This document shows, piece by piece, positions 37,649-51,246 of a DNA stretch of 64,000 nt (positions within the stretch are counted from its first letter, which is position 1; the number at the start of each line of letters is the position of its first letter). Position numbers and translations under genes: made by a program. Origin of the DNA: Enterobacter sp. RIT418 (GTDB lineage: Bacteria > Pseudomonadota > Gammaproteobacteria > Enterobacterales > Enterobacteriaceae). The stretch spans positions 1-64,000 of the forward strand of contig NZ_QBJD02000021.1 in NCBI RefSeq assembly GCF_003057745.1. Reading direction: 5' to 3'. The notes below the pieces were generated by a model. The model saw nothing but the letters and a program-made list of their open reading frames with translations. It was not told where the DNA came from and made no database searches.

Positions 37649-39079
37649 ATGAAAAAAACCACATTAGCAATGAGTGCACTGGCTCTGAGTTTAGGTTTAG
37701 CGCTGTCTCCTGTGGCAGCAACGGCTGCTGAGACTGCCTCTTCGGCAGCGACCGCGCAGCAAATGCCAAGCCTGGCACCGATGCTCGAAAAAGTGATGCC
37801 ATCGGTGGTGAGTATCAACGTTGAAGGCAGCACCACCGTCAATACGCCGCGCATGCCGCGTAACTTCCAGCAGTTCTTTGGCGATAACTCGCCGTTCTGC
37901 CAGGACGGTTCTCCATTCCAGAGCTCCCCGTTCTGCCAGGGCGGCGGCGCCGCGGATAACGGTGGCGGCCAGCAGCAGAAATTCATGGCGCTGGGTTCGG
38001 GCGTTATCATTGACGCGGCCAAAGGCTATGTCGTGACCAACAACCACGTGGTGGATAATGCGAACACTATTAAGGTTCAGCTGAGCGACGGCCGCAAGTT
38101 TGATGCCAAAGTCGTCGGTAAAGATCCGCGCTCTGACATTGCCCTGATTCAGATTCAGGACCCGAAAAACCTGACGGCGATTAAGCTTGCCGACTCCGAC
38201 GCGCTGCGCGTGGGCGACTACACCGTGGCGATCGGTAACCCGTTCGGCCTGGGTGAAACCGTGACCTCCGGCATCGTCTCTGCGCTGGGCCGTAGCGGCC
38301 TGAACGCTGAAAACTACGAAAACTTTATCCAGACGGATGCCGCGATCAACCGCGGTAACTCCGGCGGCGCGCTGGTTAACCTTAACGGCGAGCTGATCGG
38401 GATTAACACCGCGATTCTTGCACCGGACGGCGGCAACATCGGTATCGGCTTTGCTATTCCAAGCAACATGGTGAAAAACCTGACCGAGCAGATGGTGAAG
38501 TATGGCCAGGTGAAACGCGGCGAGCTGGGCATCATGGGCACGGAACTGAACTCCGAGCTGGCGAAAGCGATGAAGGTTGACGCGCAGCGCGGGGCGTTTG
38601 TGAGCCAGGTAATGCCAAACTCCTCGGCCGCTAAAGCCGGTATCAAGGCGGGTGATGTGATTACCTCCCTGAACGGTAAGCCGATCAGCAGCTTCGCCGC
38701 TCTGCGTGCCGAAGTAGGCTCAATGCCGATCGGCAGCAAAGTCACGCTTGGCCTGCTGCGCGACGGCAAGCCGGTTAACGTCAGCCTTGAGCTTCAGCAG
38801 AGCAGCCAGAATCAGGTTGATTCCAGCACCATCTTCAGCGGGATCGAAGGCGCTGAGATGAGCAACAAGGGTGAAGATAAAGGCGTCGTGGTGAATAACG
38901 TGAAGGCGAACTCACCGGCTGCCCGTATCGGCCTGAAGAAAGGCGATGTCATCATGGGGGCTAACCAGCAGCCTGTGAAAAACATTGCTGAACTGCGCAA
39001 AATTCTCGACGGCAAGCCTTCCGTGCTGGCGCTGAATATCCAGCGTGGTGATACTTCAATCTACCTGCTGATGCAGTAA
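37649..39079 (+). CDS. degP: Periplasmic serine endoprotease/chaperone DegP
   Basis: DegP degrades or refolds damaged envelope proteins and escorts outer-membrane proteins. The 476-residue precursor has a signal peptide (MKKTTLAMSALALSLGLALS...ATAAE). The protease domain has the triad motifs TNNHVVDN, SDIALIQ and RGNSGGALV; two PDZ domains follow (from RGELGIMGTEL and from KGVVVNNVKANSPA). The LA loop keeps paired Cys (SPFCQDGS, SPFCQGGG). The start at 37649 matches E. coli. A sigma-E-type promoter lies upstream and a strong terminator follows. Confidence 0.97.
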   Translation: MKKTTLAMSALALSLGLALSPVAATAAETASSAATAQQMPSLAPMLEKVMPSVVSINVEGSTTVNTPRMPRNFQQFFGDNSPFCQDGSPFQSSPFCQGGGAADNGGGQQQKFMALGSGVIIDAAKGYVVTNNHVVDNANTIKVQLSDGRKFDAKVVGKDPRSDIALIQIQDPKNLTAIKLADSDALRVGDYTVAIGNPFGLGETVTSGIVSALGRSGLNAENYENFIQTDAAINRGNSGGALVNLNGELIGINTAILAPDGGNIGIGFAIPSNMVKNLTEQMVKYGQVKRGELGIMGTELNSELAKAMKVDAQRGAFVSQVMPNSSAAKAGIKAGDVITSLNGKPISSFAALRAEVGSMPIGSKVTLGLLRDGKPVNVSLELQQSSQNQVDSSTIFSGIEGAEMSNKGEDKGVVVNNVKANSPAARIGLKKGDVIMGANQQPVKNIAELRKILDGKPSVLALNIQRGDTSIYLLMQ

Positions 39080-39093
39080 TGCGGTAATCCTTC

Positions 39094-39128
39094 AAGCCCC
39101 CGCCGGATGCGTCCGGCGGGGGCTTTTT
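39094..39128 (+). terminator. Strong intrinsic terminator of degP
   Basis: A perfect 14-bp GC-rich stem (39094-39107 with 39112-39125) with loop TGCG is followed by a T-run. It begins 15 bases after the degP stop. Confidence 0.9.
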
Positions 39129-39242
39129 CATTTCTGTGACCTTTTCCACAAGTCCATAGTTCTCCCTCTGACTTTGTGCATCTGCACAGTGCGGCATGCC
39201 CTTCACTCGCCTATGCTTGAGCTCTGCTCAGAGGAGGGTTGC

Positions 39243-40400
39243 ATGGCTGGCTGGCATCTTGATACCAAAATGGCGCAGGATATCGTGGCGCGCACGATGC
39301 GCATCATCGACACCAATATTAACGTTATGGACGCCCGTGGGCGCATTATCGGCAGCGGCGATCGTGAACGAATTGGGGAATTGCACGAAGGCGCGCTGCT
39401 GGTGCTCTCCCAGGGGCGGGTGGTGGACATTGATGACGCGGTGGCCAGGCACCTTCACGGCGTGCGTCAGGGGATTAACCTGCCGCTGCGGCTTGAGGGG
39501 GAAATTGTGGGCGTTATCGGCCTCACTGGAGAGCCCGAATCGCTGAGAAAGTACGGCGAGCTGGTCTGCATGACGGCCGAGATGATGCTTGAGCAGTCGC
39601 GCCTGATGCACCTGCTGGCGCAGGACAGCCGCCTGCGCGAAGAGCTGGTCATGAACCTGATCCAGGCCGAGGAGCAGACGCCCGCACTGAGCGAATGGGC
39701 GCAGCGCCTGGGCATTGACCTCAATCAGCCGCGCGTCGTGGCGGTGATTGAGGTCGATAGCGGCCAGCTCGGCGTGGACAGCGCCATGACGGAACTCCAG
39801 CAGCTGCAAAACGCGCTGGCGACGCCGGAGCGTGATAACCTGGTGGCGATTGTCTCCCTGACGGAGATGGTGGTGCTGAAGCCCGCGCTTAACGCGTTTG
39901 GACGCTGGGATGCGGAAGACCACCGTCGGCGCGTGGAGCTGCTGATCTCGCGCATGAAGGAGAACGGCCAGCTGCGCTTTCGCGTGGCGCTGGGCAACTA
40001 TTTTACCGGGCCGGGCAGCATTGCGCGCTCGTGGCGAACGGCGCGAACCACCATGATGGTGGGCAAGCAGCGGATGCCGGAAAGCCGTAGCTATTTCTAC
40101 CAGGACCTGATGCTGCCGGTGCTGCTTGATAGCCTGCGCGGCGGCTGGCAGGCCAACGAGCTGGCGCGTCCGCTTGTTCGCCTGAAGGCAATGGATAATA
40201 ACGGCCTGCTGCGCCGCACGCTTCAGGCGTGGTTCCGCCATAACGTGCAGCCGCTGGCGACGTCAAAAGCGCTGTTTATCCATCGCAATACGCTTGAGTA
40301 TCGGTTAAACCGGATTTCGGAGCTGACGGGGCTGGATCTGGGAAACTTTGACGACAGGCTGCTGCTGTATGTGGCGCTTCAGCTGGATGAGCAGCGGTGA
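39243..40400 (+). CDS. cdaR: Carbohydrate diacid regulator CdaR
   Basis: CdaR activates genes for D-glucarate, D-galactarate and D-glycerate use in E. coli. The 385-residue protein has an N-terminal sugar-diacid recognition domain (DTKMAQDIVARTMRIIDTNI), a central GGDEF-like region and a C-terminal PucR-type helix-turn-helix (FIHRNTLEYRLNRISELTGL). The start at 39243 (MAGWHLDTKMAQ) equals the E. coli length and follows GAGGAGGG. No diacid catabolic genes are adjacent, so it acts in trans. It converges on yaeH. Confidence 0.95.
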   Translation: MAGWHLDTKMAQDIVARTMRIIDTNINVMDARGRIIGSGDRERIGELHEGALLVLSQGRVVDIDDAVARHLHGVRQGINLPLRLEGEIVGVIGLTGEPESLRKYGELVCMTAEMMLEQSRLMHLLAQDSRLREELVMNLIQAEEQTPALSEWAQRLGIDLNQPRVVAVIEVDSGQLGVDSAMTELQQLQNALATPERDNLVAIVSLTEMVVLKPALNAFGRWDAEDHRRRVELLISRMKENGQLRFRVALGNYFTGPGSIARSWRTARTTMMVGKQRMPESRSYFYQDLMLPVLLDSLRGGWQANELARPLVRLKAMDNNGLLRRTLQAWFRHNVQPLATSKALFIHRNTLEYRLNRISELTGLDLGNFDDRLLLYVALQLDEQR

Positions 40401-40404
40401 CTGA

Positions 40405-40450
40405 GTGCGGTCTGGTGCCCTCATTTCATCCCTCTCCCACGGGAGAGGGC
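40405..40450 (+). repeat. REP-like repeat, copy 6
   Basis: A divergent head GTGCGGTCTGGTGCCCTCAT precedes the CCCTCTCCC-AC-GGGAGAGGG palindrome. It lies between the convergent genes cdaR and yaeH, close to a bidirectional terminator. Confidence 0.75.
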
Positions 40451-40460
40451 GCAAACATTA

Positions 40461-40487
40461 AAAACGGCAATCAAGGATTGCCGTTTT
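40461..40487. terminator. Bidirectional terminator between cdaR and yaeH
   Basis: The stem AAAACGGCAATC/GATTGCCGTTTT with a 3-base loop is flanked by an A-run on the left and T-rich sequence on the right, serving both cdaR and yaeH. Confidence 0.83.
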
Positions 40488-40491
40488 GCTT

Positions 40492-40878
40492 TTATTTCCG
40501 CGTCAACTTCTCAAGATCCGCTTCAATTTCGCTGATCTTGTTGGTGACAACGTTTTCAAGATGGCGCAGATCCTCAAGGATCTTACGTTTGAGATCGACT
40601 TCGGTGCGGTCGCGCTGGCAGATTTGATCGAGTTCGTCGATCACGTAGCGCAGGTTAGGGCTGATTTCCTGAACTTCTTTGTATCCCTGACCTACGCCGT
40701 CAGCAACAACGGTCTTACGCTGGCGTGGGTATTTAAACTTCACGCTTTTGGCGAAAAACTCTCCTTTGTCCTTGTGGAAATAGATTTTCAAAATATCGTT
40801 GTTGGCTTCCTGACGGAGGCTATAACGATCGATTTCATCAGGATTGGTAATGCCCAGACTTTTCAGATTATCGTACAT
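40492..40878 (-). CDS. yaeH: UPF0325 family protein YaeH
   Basis: A 128-residue charged cytoplasmic protein matching E. coli YaeH in length. It shows [20 protein letters not shown] at the N-terminus and a probable C-terminal coiled coil ([27 protein letters not shown]). The function is unknown. It lies downstream of dapD on the same strand, separated by a terminator. E. coli has yaeI between these genes; it is absent here. Confidence 0.9.
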   Translation of the reverse strand: MYDNLKSLGITNPDEIDRYSLRQEANNDILKIYFHKDKGEFFAKSVKFKYPRQRKTVVADGVGQGYKEVQEISPNLRYVIDELDQICQRDRTEVDLKRKILEDLRHLENVVTNKISEIEADLEKLTRK

Positions 40879-40950
40879 AGCGGTACCCTTGATCTCAACA
40901 TAACCTTTGAATAATTAACGAAAAAATCTATTTCCGCCACCTTCAGATAT

Positions 40951-40977
40951 AAAAAAAGCGGGGTGGCCCCCGCTTTT
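40951..40977. terminator. Terminator of dapD
   Basis: The stem AAAAGCGGGG/CCCCGCTTTT with a 4-base loop is followed on the minus strand by a run of T. It lies 12 bases after the dapD stop. The symmetric flanks could also stop plus-strand transcription. Confidence 0.85.
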
Positions 40978-40989
40978 ATCGATATCCGA

Positions 40990-41814
40990 TTAATCGATGG
41001 TGCGCAGCAGCTCGTTGATGCCCACCTTGCCGCGGGTTTTCGCATCCACTTTTTTCACGATGACCGCGCAGTACAGGCTGTATTTACCGTCTTTTGACGG
41101 GAGGTTGCCAGACACCACCACGGAGCCCGCAGGAACGCGGCCGTAGTGAACTTCACCGGTTTCGCGATCGTAAATACGGGTGCTCTGACCGATGTAAACG
41201 CCCATGGAGATCACGGAGCCTTCTTCCACGATCACGCCTTCGACCACCTCAGAGCGCGCGCCGATGAAGCAGTTGTCTTCGATGATGGTTGGGTTAGCCT
41301 GCAGCGGTTCCAGTACGCCACCGATGCCGACGCCGCCGGACAGGTGAACGTTTTTACCGATTTGCGCGCATGAGCCGACGGTCGCCCAGGTATCAACCAT
41401 GGTGCCTTCGTCAACGTAGGCGCCGATGTTCACGTAGGAGGGCATCAGCACGGTATTGCGGGCGATGAACGCGCCCTGGCGAACCGCCGCAGGCGGCACC
41501 ACGCGGAAGCCTTCTTTCTGGAAACGCGCTTCGTCGTAGTCGGCGAATTTCATTGGCACCTTATCGAAGTAGCGGCTTTCGGCGCCGTCGATAACCTGGT
41601 TATCGTTGATGCGGAAAGAGAGCAGCACGGCTTTCTTCAGCCATTGATGAGTCACCCACTGACCGTCGATTTTTTCTGCCACGCGCAGCGCGCCGGAATC
41701 CAGCAGGGAAATCACCTGGTTTACCGCTTCACGGGTCACGGTATCCACATTTGCCGGGGTAATCTCGGCGCGACGCTCAAAAGCGGACTCAATAACGTTC
41801 TGTAACTGCTGCAT
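40990..41814 (-). CDS. dapD: Tetrahydrodipicolinate N-succinyltransferase
   Basis: DapD succinylates tetrahydrodipicolinate in the lysine and diaminopimelate pathway. The 274 residues equal E. coli. The C-terminal half is a left-handed parallel beta-helix with hexapeptide repeats, for example [39 protein letters not shown] and [18 protein letters not shown]. It is transcribed away from the glnD stop by 32 bases and probably shares transcription with glnD upstream; a terminator follows. Confidence 0.96.
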   Translation of the reverse strand: MQQLQNVIESAFERRAEITPANVDTVTREAVNQVISLLDSGALRVAEKIDGQWVTHQWLKKAVLLSFRINDNQVIDGAESRYFDKVPMKFADYDEARFQKEGFRVVPPAAVRQGAFIARNTVLMPSYVNIGAYVDEGTMVDTWATVGSCAQIGKNVHLSGGVGIGGVLEPLQANPTIIEDNCFIGARSEVVEGVIVEEGSVISMGVYIGQSTRIYDRETGEVHYGRVPAGSVVVSGNLPSKDGKYSLYCAVIVKKVDAKTRGKVGINELLRTID

Positions 41815-41846
41815 TGTTTACTCTTTCCATTTCACTAAAAAACATA

Positions 41847-45379
<3,533 letters not shown>

Positions 45380-45500
45380 GTAATCTGTCCATCAGCGTCG
45401 ATTTTTTCGACAATACCAGTCTAAGTGTTGTCAATGGTATCAGTCGGGCGCACCTCGTGCCAAATTGAGAATCATTAACAGCACTCACAGCCAACAACTG

Positions 45501-45530
45501 TTGGTTTCTGGTCGTGTTTTGTGGTATAAA
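45501..45530 (+). promoter_or_regulatory. Promoter of rpsB-tsf
   Basis: The -10 box TATAAA (45525-45530), extended by an upstream TGG, follows a weak -35 TTGGTT (45501-45506) at 18 bases. A GC-rich discriminator GCGCGCC comes directly after, the hallmark of promoters repressed by ppGpp and DksA. The sequence closely resembles the E. coli rpsB promoter. Between map and this box (45380-45500) I see nothing further. Confidence 0.7.
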
Positions 45531-45537
45531 GCGCGCC

Positions 45538-46425
<888 letters not shown>

Positions 46426-46461
46426 TAAGGTTTTACCCCTTATTAGTACCGTGTATGAATA

Positions 46462-46486
46462 GGGGCCAATTTTCGGCCCCTTTTTT
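46462..46486 (+). terminator. Terminator/attenuator between rpsB and tsf
   Basis: The stem GGGGCC/GGCCCC with a 7-base loop is followed by six T. In E. coli a partial terminator at this point lowers tsf relative to rpsB; the same role is likely here. Confidence 0.82.
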
Positions 46487-46542
46487 CAATTTATACTGTT
46501 TGGCTTCTGGCCGGGCAGTTCACATCTCCCGAGGATTTAAGA

Positions 46543-47394
46543 ATGGCTGAAATTACCGCATCCCTGGTAAAAGAGCTGCGTGAGCGTACTGGCGCAGGCA
46601 TGATGGATTGCAAAAAAGCGCTGACCGAAGCGAACGGCGACATCGAGCTGGCAATCGAAAACATGCGTAAATCCGGTGCGATCAAAGCAGCTAAGAAAGC
46701 AGGCAACGTTGCTGCTGACGGCGTGATCATCACCAAAATCGACGGCACCTACGGCATCATTCTGGAAGTTAACTGCCAGACTGACTTCGTGGCTAAAGAT
46801 GCTGGTTTCCAGGCCTTTGCGAACAAAGTTCTGGACGCAGCTGTTGCTGGCAAAATCACTGACGTTGAAGTGCTGAAAGCACAGTTCGAAGAAGAACGCG
46901 TTGCGCTGGTTGCTAAAATCGGTGAGAACATCAACATCCGTCGCGTTGCTTCCCTGGAAGGTGACGTTCTGGGCTCTTACCAGCACGGCGCGCGTATCGG
47001 TGTTCTGGTTGCGGCTAAAGGCGCTGACGAAGAGCTGGTTAAGCAGCTGGCAATGCACATTGCTGCTAGCAAGCCAGAATTCGTTAAGCCAGAAGACGTG
47101 TCTGCTGAAGTTGTAGAAAAAGAGTACCAGGTTCAGCTGGACATCGCCATGCAGTCTGGCAAGCCAAAAGAAATCGCAGAGAAAATGGTTGAAGGCCGCA
47201 TGAAGAAATTCACCGGCGAAGTTTCTCTGACTGGCCAGCCTTTCGTAATGGACCCAAGCAAGTCTGTTGCTCAGCTGCTGAAAGAGCACAACGCTGACGT
47301 AACTGGCTTCATCCGCTTCGAAGTGGGCGAAGGCATCGAGAAAGTTGAGACTGACTTCGCAGCAGAAGTTGCTGCCATGTCCAAGCAGTCTTAA
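46543..47394 (+). CDS. tsf: Elongation factor Ts
   Basis: EF-Ts recycles EF-Tu by exchanging GDP for GTP. The 283 residues equal E. coli. The N-terminal UBA-like domain ([20 protein letters not shown]), the EF-Tu contact motif [10 protein letters not shown], and the coiled-coil dimerisation region ([19 protein letters not shown]) are present. Codon use shows strong expression bias. A good ribosome site (GGAT/GAGG) precedes the ATG. A terminator follows before pyrH. Confidence 0.98.
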   Translation: MAEITASLVKELRERTGAGMMDCKKALTEANGDIELAIENMRKSGAIKAAKKAGNVAADGVIITKIDGTYGIILEVNCQTDFVAKDAGFQAFANKVLDAAVAGKITDVEVLKAQFEEERVALVAKIGENINIRRVASLEGDVLGSYQHGARIGVLVAAKGADEELVKQLAMHIAASKPEFVKPEDVSAEVVEKEYQVQLDIAMQSGKPKEIAEKMVEGRMKKFTGEVSLTGQPFVMDPSKSVAQLLKEHNADVTGFIRFEVGEGIEKVETDFAAEVAAMSKQS

Positions 47395-47404
47395 TGATTG
47401 AAAA

Positions 47405-47431
47405 GGAGCCGCCTGAGGGCGGCTTCTTTTT
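47405..47431 (+). terminator. Terminator of rpsB-tsf
   Basis: The stem AGCCGCC/GGCGGCT with loop TGAG is followed by TCTTTTTG. It lies just after the tsf stop and separates the operon from pyrH. Confidence 0.85.
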
Positions 47432-47544
47432 GTCACCCGTCATACAAAATCAGACAGGCTCTACTACCGCTATGCTGATTTGCGGCATAACATGTCGCCA
47501 GAATTAACCCCCATCTTAATCGTTGACAGTCTCAGGAAAGAAAC

Positions 47545-48270
47545 ATGGCTACCAATGCAAAACCCGTGTACAAACGCATTCTGCTTAAGCTGAGTGGCGA
47601 AGCGCTGCAGGGAACGGAAGGCTTCGGTATTGACGCAAGCATCCTTGACCGCATGGCACAGGAAATCAAAGAACTGGTCGAACTGGGTATCCAGGTTGGC
47701 GTGGTGATTGGCGGTGGCAACCTTTTCCGTGGTGCTGGTCTGGCGAAAGCGGGGATGAACCGCGTTGTGGGCGACCACATGGGTATGCTGGCAACCGTGA
47801 TGAATGGCCTGGCAATGCGTGATGCACTGCATCGCGCCTATGTGAACGCCCGCCTGATGTCCGCTATTCCACTGAATGGCGTGTGCGATAACTACAGCTG
47901 GGCAGAAGCGATCAGCCTGCTGCGCAACAACCGCGTGGTGATCCTCTCCGCCGGTACGGGTAACCCGTTCTTTACCACTGATTCCGCGGCCTGCCTTCGC
48001 GGGATCGAAATCGAAGCCGACGTGGTGCTCAAAGCGACCAAAGTCGATGGCGTGTTTACTGCCGATCCGGCAAAAGATCCTGCTGCAACCATGTACGATC
48101 AGCTGACCTACAGCGAAGTGCTGGATAAAGAGCTGAAAGTGATGGATCTTGCCGCTTTCACGCTGGCTCGTGACCACAAACTGCCGATCCGTGTCTTCAA
48201 CATGAACAAGCCAGGTGCGCTGCGCCGCGTGGTCATGGGTGAAAAAGAAGGCACTTTGATCACGGAATAA
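47545..48270 (+). CDS. pyrH: Uridylate kinase (UMP kinase)
   Basis: PyrH phosphorylates UMP to UDP, is activated by GTP and inhibited by UTP, and is essential. The 241 residues equal E. coli. The amino-acid-kinase fold motifs are [43 protein letters not shown] and [10 protein letters not shown]. It is also a cofactor in pyrimidine repression of carAB in E. coli. It has a clear AGGAAAG ribosome site and stands alone between tsf and frr. Confidence 0.97.
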   Translation: MATNAKPVYKRILLKLSGEALQGTEGFGIDASILDRMAQEIKELVELGIQVGVVIGGGNLFRGAGLAKAGMNRVVGDHMGMLATVMNGLAMRDALHRAYVNARLMSAIPLNGVCDNYSWAEAISLLRNNRVVILSAGTGNPFFTTDSAACLRGIEIEADVVLKATKVDGVFTADPAKDPAATMYDQLTYSEVLDKELKVMDLAAFTLARDHKLPIRVFNMNKPGALRRVVMGEKEGTLITE

Positions 48271-48437
48271 TTTCCGTCGGCGATAAATACAGGTAAGATT
48301 CCGCTTTATTTTGTAGTGATTTTTTACCTGGACGCGCCATTGGCGCTGTCATGAAATAAACGCGACTATACTTAGCACACCTGTAGCGCTGTGCTGGCGG
48401 ATAGTCTGCCTGAGACAAGTTTTCAAGGATTCGTAAC

Positions 48438-48995
48438 GTGATTAACGACATCAGAAAAGATGCTGAAGTACGCATGGACAAATGCGTTGAAGCGTTCAAA
48501 AACCAAATCAGCAAAATCCGTACTGGCCGCGCTTCTCCAAGCCTGCTGGATGGCATCATCGTAGAATATTACGGTACGCCTACGCCGCTGCGTCAGCTGG
48601 CGAGCGTGACTGTAGAAGACAGCCGTACGCTGAAAATCAACGTATTCGATCGCTCTATGAGCCCGGCTGTTGAAAAAGCGATCATGGCGTCGGACCTGGG
48701 CCTGAACCCAAGCTCTGCGGGCGCTGACATTCGCGTTCCGCTGCCTCCACTGACCGAAGAGCGTCGTAAAGACCTGACCAAAATCGTGCGTGGCGAAGCC
48801 GAGCAGGGGCGTGTTTCCGTGCGTAACGTGCGTCGTGATGCGAACGACAAAGTGAAAGCGCTGCTGAAAGACAAAGAGATCAGCGAAGACGACGATCGTC
48901 GTTCTCAGGACGACATTCAGAAGATGACTGACGCGGCCATCAAGAAAATTGATGCGGCGCTGGCAGAAAAAGAAGCGGAACTGATGCAGTTCTGA
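48438..48995 (+). CDS. frr: Ribosome recycling factor
   Basis: Frr, with EF-G, splits post-termination ribosomes and is essential. The 185 residues equal E. coli and begin with [20 protein letters not shown]; the start codon in the sequence is GTG. The triple-helix bundle and the hinge around [18 protein letters not shown] and [19 protein letters not shown] are intact. The C-terminal helix ([18 protein letters not shown]) is conserved. An imperfect terminator-like hairpin follows before dxr. Confidence 0.97.
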   Translation: MINDIRKDAEVRMDKCVEAFKNQISKIRTGRASPSLLDGIIVEYYGTPTPLRQLASVTVEDSRTLKINVFDRSMSPAVEKAIMASDLGLNPSSAGADIRVPLPPLTEERRKDLTKIVRGEAEQGRVSVRNVRRDANDKVKALLKDKEISEDDDRRSQDDIQKMTDAAIKKIDAALAEKEAELMQF

Positions 48996-49013
48996 TTTCT
49001 GTCGTACACTGAT

Positions 49014-49056
49014 AAACGCCGTTCAGAGGGCTTCATGTCTTGCTGGCGGCGTTTTG
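49014..49056 (+). terminator. Possible terminator of frr
   Basis: The arms AAACGCCG (49014-49021) and CGGCGTTT (49047-49054) pair, and the right arm leads into TTGCTTTTAT. The 25-base loop is long, so efficiency is doubtful. Confidence 0.5.
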
Positions 49057-49089
49057 CTTTTATCTGGTCTAACTTTTTCCGGGCATTTC

Positions 49090-50289
49090 ATGAAGCATTT
49101 AACTCTTCTTGGCTCAACCGGCTCTATCGGTTGCAGCACTCTCGACGTTGTTCGCCACAATCCTGAAAACTATACGGTGACCGCGCTTGTTGCCGGTAGG
49201 AATGTACAGCGTATGGTCGAGCAATGTCTGGAGTTTACTCCCCGCTACGCGGTGATGGATGACGAGGAAAGTGCTCGCCAGGTAAAATCGCTGTTGAAAG
49301 AGCAGGGCAGCCGCACCGAGGTATTGAGCGGGCAGCAGGCCGCCTGCGAAATGGCAGCGCTGGATGAAGTTGATCAGGTGATGGCGGCAATCGTCGGGGC
49401 GGCAGGGCTTCTGCCGACGCTTGCCGCTATCGATGCTGGTAAAGAGGTATTGCTGGCGAACAAAGAGTCGCTGGTGACCTGCGGACGCCTGTTTATGGAG
49501 GCGGTTAAGCAGCGCGGGGCGCGTCTTTTACCTGTTGATAGCGAACACAACGCGATTTTTCAGAGTTTGCCGCAACCTTTTCAACAGAACCTGGGTTACG
49601 CTGACCTGGAGCAGAATGGCGTTGTATCAATTCTGCTCACCGGGTCTGGTGGCCCGTTCCGGGAAACGCCCCTGTCTGAACTGCGCGCTATGACGCCGGA
49701 TCAGGCGTGCCGTCATCCGAACTGGTCGATGGGCCGTAAAATTTCCGTCGACTCCGCTACCATGATGAACAAAGGTCTGGAATACATTGAAGCGCGCTGG
49801 CTGTTTAACGCCTCGGCGAATCAGATGGAAGTGCTTATTCACCCGCAGTCGGTGATTCACTCAATGGTGCGTTATCAGGACGGTAGCGTACTGGCGCAGC
49901 TGGGTGAGCCGGATATGCGAACGCCTATTGCACACGCCATGGCGTGGCCAAATCGCGTGAAATCCGGGGTGAAACCGCTCGATTTCTGCAAGCTCAGCTC
50001 ACTCACCTTTAGCGAGCCTGACTACGATCGCTATCCGTGCCTGAAGCTGGCGATGACCGCTTTCGATCGTGGACAGGCGGCTACGACGGCGCTGAATGCC
50101 GCCAATGAAATCACCGTTGACGCATTTTTGAAGCAGCAGATCCGCTTTACGGAAATTGCCGCATTGAATCAGGCGGTGCTGGACGAGATGGATCTGCGCG
50201 AGCCGCAAAGCGTGGAAGACGTGCTGAAAGTGGATGCAGAAGCGCGTAGGGCGGCACATAAACAGGTGACGCGCCTCGCAGGCTGGTGA
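49090..50289 (+). CDS. dxr: 1-deoxy-D-xylulose 5-phosphate reductoisomerase
   Basis: Dxr makes 2-C-methylerythritol 4-phosphate, the committed step of the MEP isoprenoid pathway, and is the target of fosmidomycin. The 399-residue protein has the NADPH-binding [17 protein letters not shown], the [12 protein letters not shown] motif and metal/substrate residues in [13 protein letters not shown]. The start at 49090 ([14 protein letters not shown]) matches E. coli. The pathway continues logically with uppS, the next gene, whose product uses the isoprenoid units for cell-wall lipid carrier. Confidence 0.96.
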   Translation: MKHLTLLGSTGSIGCSTLDVVRHNPENYTVTALVAGRNVQRMVEQCLEFTPRYAVMDDEESARQVKSLLKEQGSRTEVLSGQQAACEMAALDEVDQVMAAIVGAAGLLPTLAAIDAGKEVLLANKESLVTCGRLFMEAVKQRGARLLPVDSEHNAIFQSLPQPFQQNLGYADLEQNGVVSILLTGSGGPFRETPLSELRAMTPDQACRHPNWSMGRKISVDSATMMNKGLEYIEARWLFNASANQMEVLIHPQSVIHSMVRYQDGSVLAQLGEPDMRTPIAHAMAWPNRVKSGVKPLDFCKLSSLTFSEPDYDRYPCLKLAMTAFDRGQAATTALNAANEITVDAFLKQQIRFTEIAALNQAVLDEMDLREPQSVEDVLKVDAEARRAAHKQVTRLAGW

Positions 50290-50390
50290 TAAAGCAACCA
50301 CTAATTGTCGTGCTATTTGTTAGCGTTGGGCTTCGGTGATATAGTCTGCGCCACCTGATCGCAGGTATTTGACTTAATGTGGTCAGGTAA

Positions 50391-50414
50391 GCCGTGGTTT
50401 GACACGGCTTTTTT
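50391..50414 (+). terminator. Terminator between dxr and uppS
   Basis: The stem GCCGTG/CACGGC with a 6-base loop is followed by TTTTTT. It lies about 100 bases after the dxr stop and about 60 before uppS. Confidence 0.8.
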
Positions 50415-50475
50415 ATGTATAGGCTTCAGTATTCCTGAGTACCGTTAAATCCTTTTCAGGGACTAAAAACGCGTT

Positions 50476-51234
50476 ATGCTGTCTGCGAATCAACCAATAA
50501 GCGAAAACTTGCCAGCACATGGCTGCCGTCATGTTGCAATCATCATGGATGGCAACGGCCGCTGGGCGAAAAGACAAGGGAAGATACGAGCCTTTGGGCA
50601 TAAAGCTGGGGCGAAGTCCGTTCGCCGCGCCGTTTCTTTTGCCGCCAATAACGGCATTGATGCGTTAACGCTCTATGCTTTTAGCAGTGAAAACTGGAAT
50701 CGACCGGCGCAGGAAGTGAGTGCGTTGATGGAGCTGTTTGTGTGGGCGCTCGATAGCGAAGTAAAAAGCCTGCACCGCCACAACGTCCGCCTGCGCATCA
50801 TCGGCGATACCCGTCGTTTCAACTCACGTTTGCAGGAACGTATTCGCAAGGCAGAAGCGCTGACGGAAAATAACACCGGCCTGACGCTCAACATTGCGGC
50901 GAATTACGGCGGACGTTGGGACATTATTCAGGGCGTTCGGCATTTGGCCGAGCAGGTTCAGGAAGGGCTATTAAGTCCCGACCAAATTGATGAAGAGGCG
51001 CTGGGTCAGCAAATCTGCATGAATGAGCTGGCGCCTGTGGATTTGGTAATTAGGACAGGGGGAGAGCATCGCATCAGTAACTTTTTGCTTTGGCAAATTG
51101 CCTACGCCGAACTTTACTTTACAGATGTTCTTTGGCCCGATTTTGATGAACAAGACTTTGAAGGTGCGCTGCATGCCTTTGCCAATCGAGAGCGTCGTTT
51201 CGGCGGCACCGAGCCTGGTGGCGACAACGCCTGA
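50476..51234 (+). CDS. uppS: Undecaprenyl pyrophosphate synthase (cis-prenyltransferase)
   Basis: UppS (IspU) condenses eight isopentenyl units onto farnesyl pyrophosphate to form the C55 carrier for peptidoglycan and O-antigen. The 252-residue protein has the catalytic Asp in HVAIIMDGNGRWAKRQGK (Asp25), the substrate region LYAFSSENWNRP and the C-terminal VDLVIRTGGEHRISNFLLWQ. The start at 50476 (MLSANQPISENLPAHG) fits E. coli, which has one more Met. No strong ribosome site is seen. cdsA follows after 12 bases. Confidence 0.96.
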   Translation: MLSANQPISENLPAHGCRHVAIIMDGNGRWAKRQGKIRAFGHKAGAKSVRRAVSFAANNGIDALTLYAFSSENWNRPAQEVSALMELFVWALDSEVKSLHRHNVRLRIIGDTRRFNSRLQERIRKAEALTENNTGLTLNIAANYGGRWDIIQGVRHLAEQVQEGLLSPDQIDEEALGQQICMNELAPVDLVIRTGGEHRISNFLLWQIAYAELYFTDVLWPDFDEQDFEGALHAFANRERRFGGTEPGGDNA

Positions 51235-51246
51235 TGGGGGTAGCTT

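Noticed and set aside
4277-40450. The repeated hairpins as a CRISPR array or IS ends
   Set aside because: Copies are kilobases apart, lie singly at gene ends, and have no spacers, no transposase gene and no target-site duplication that I can see.
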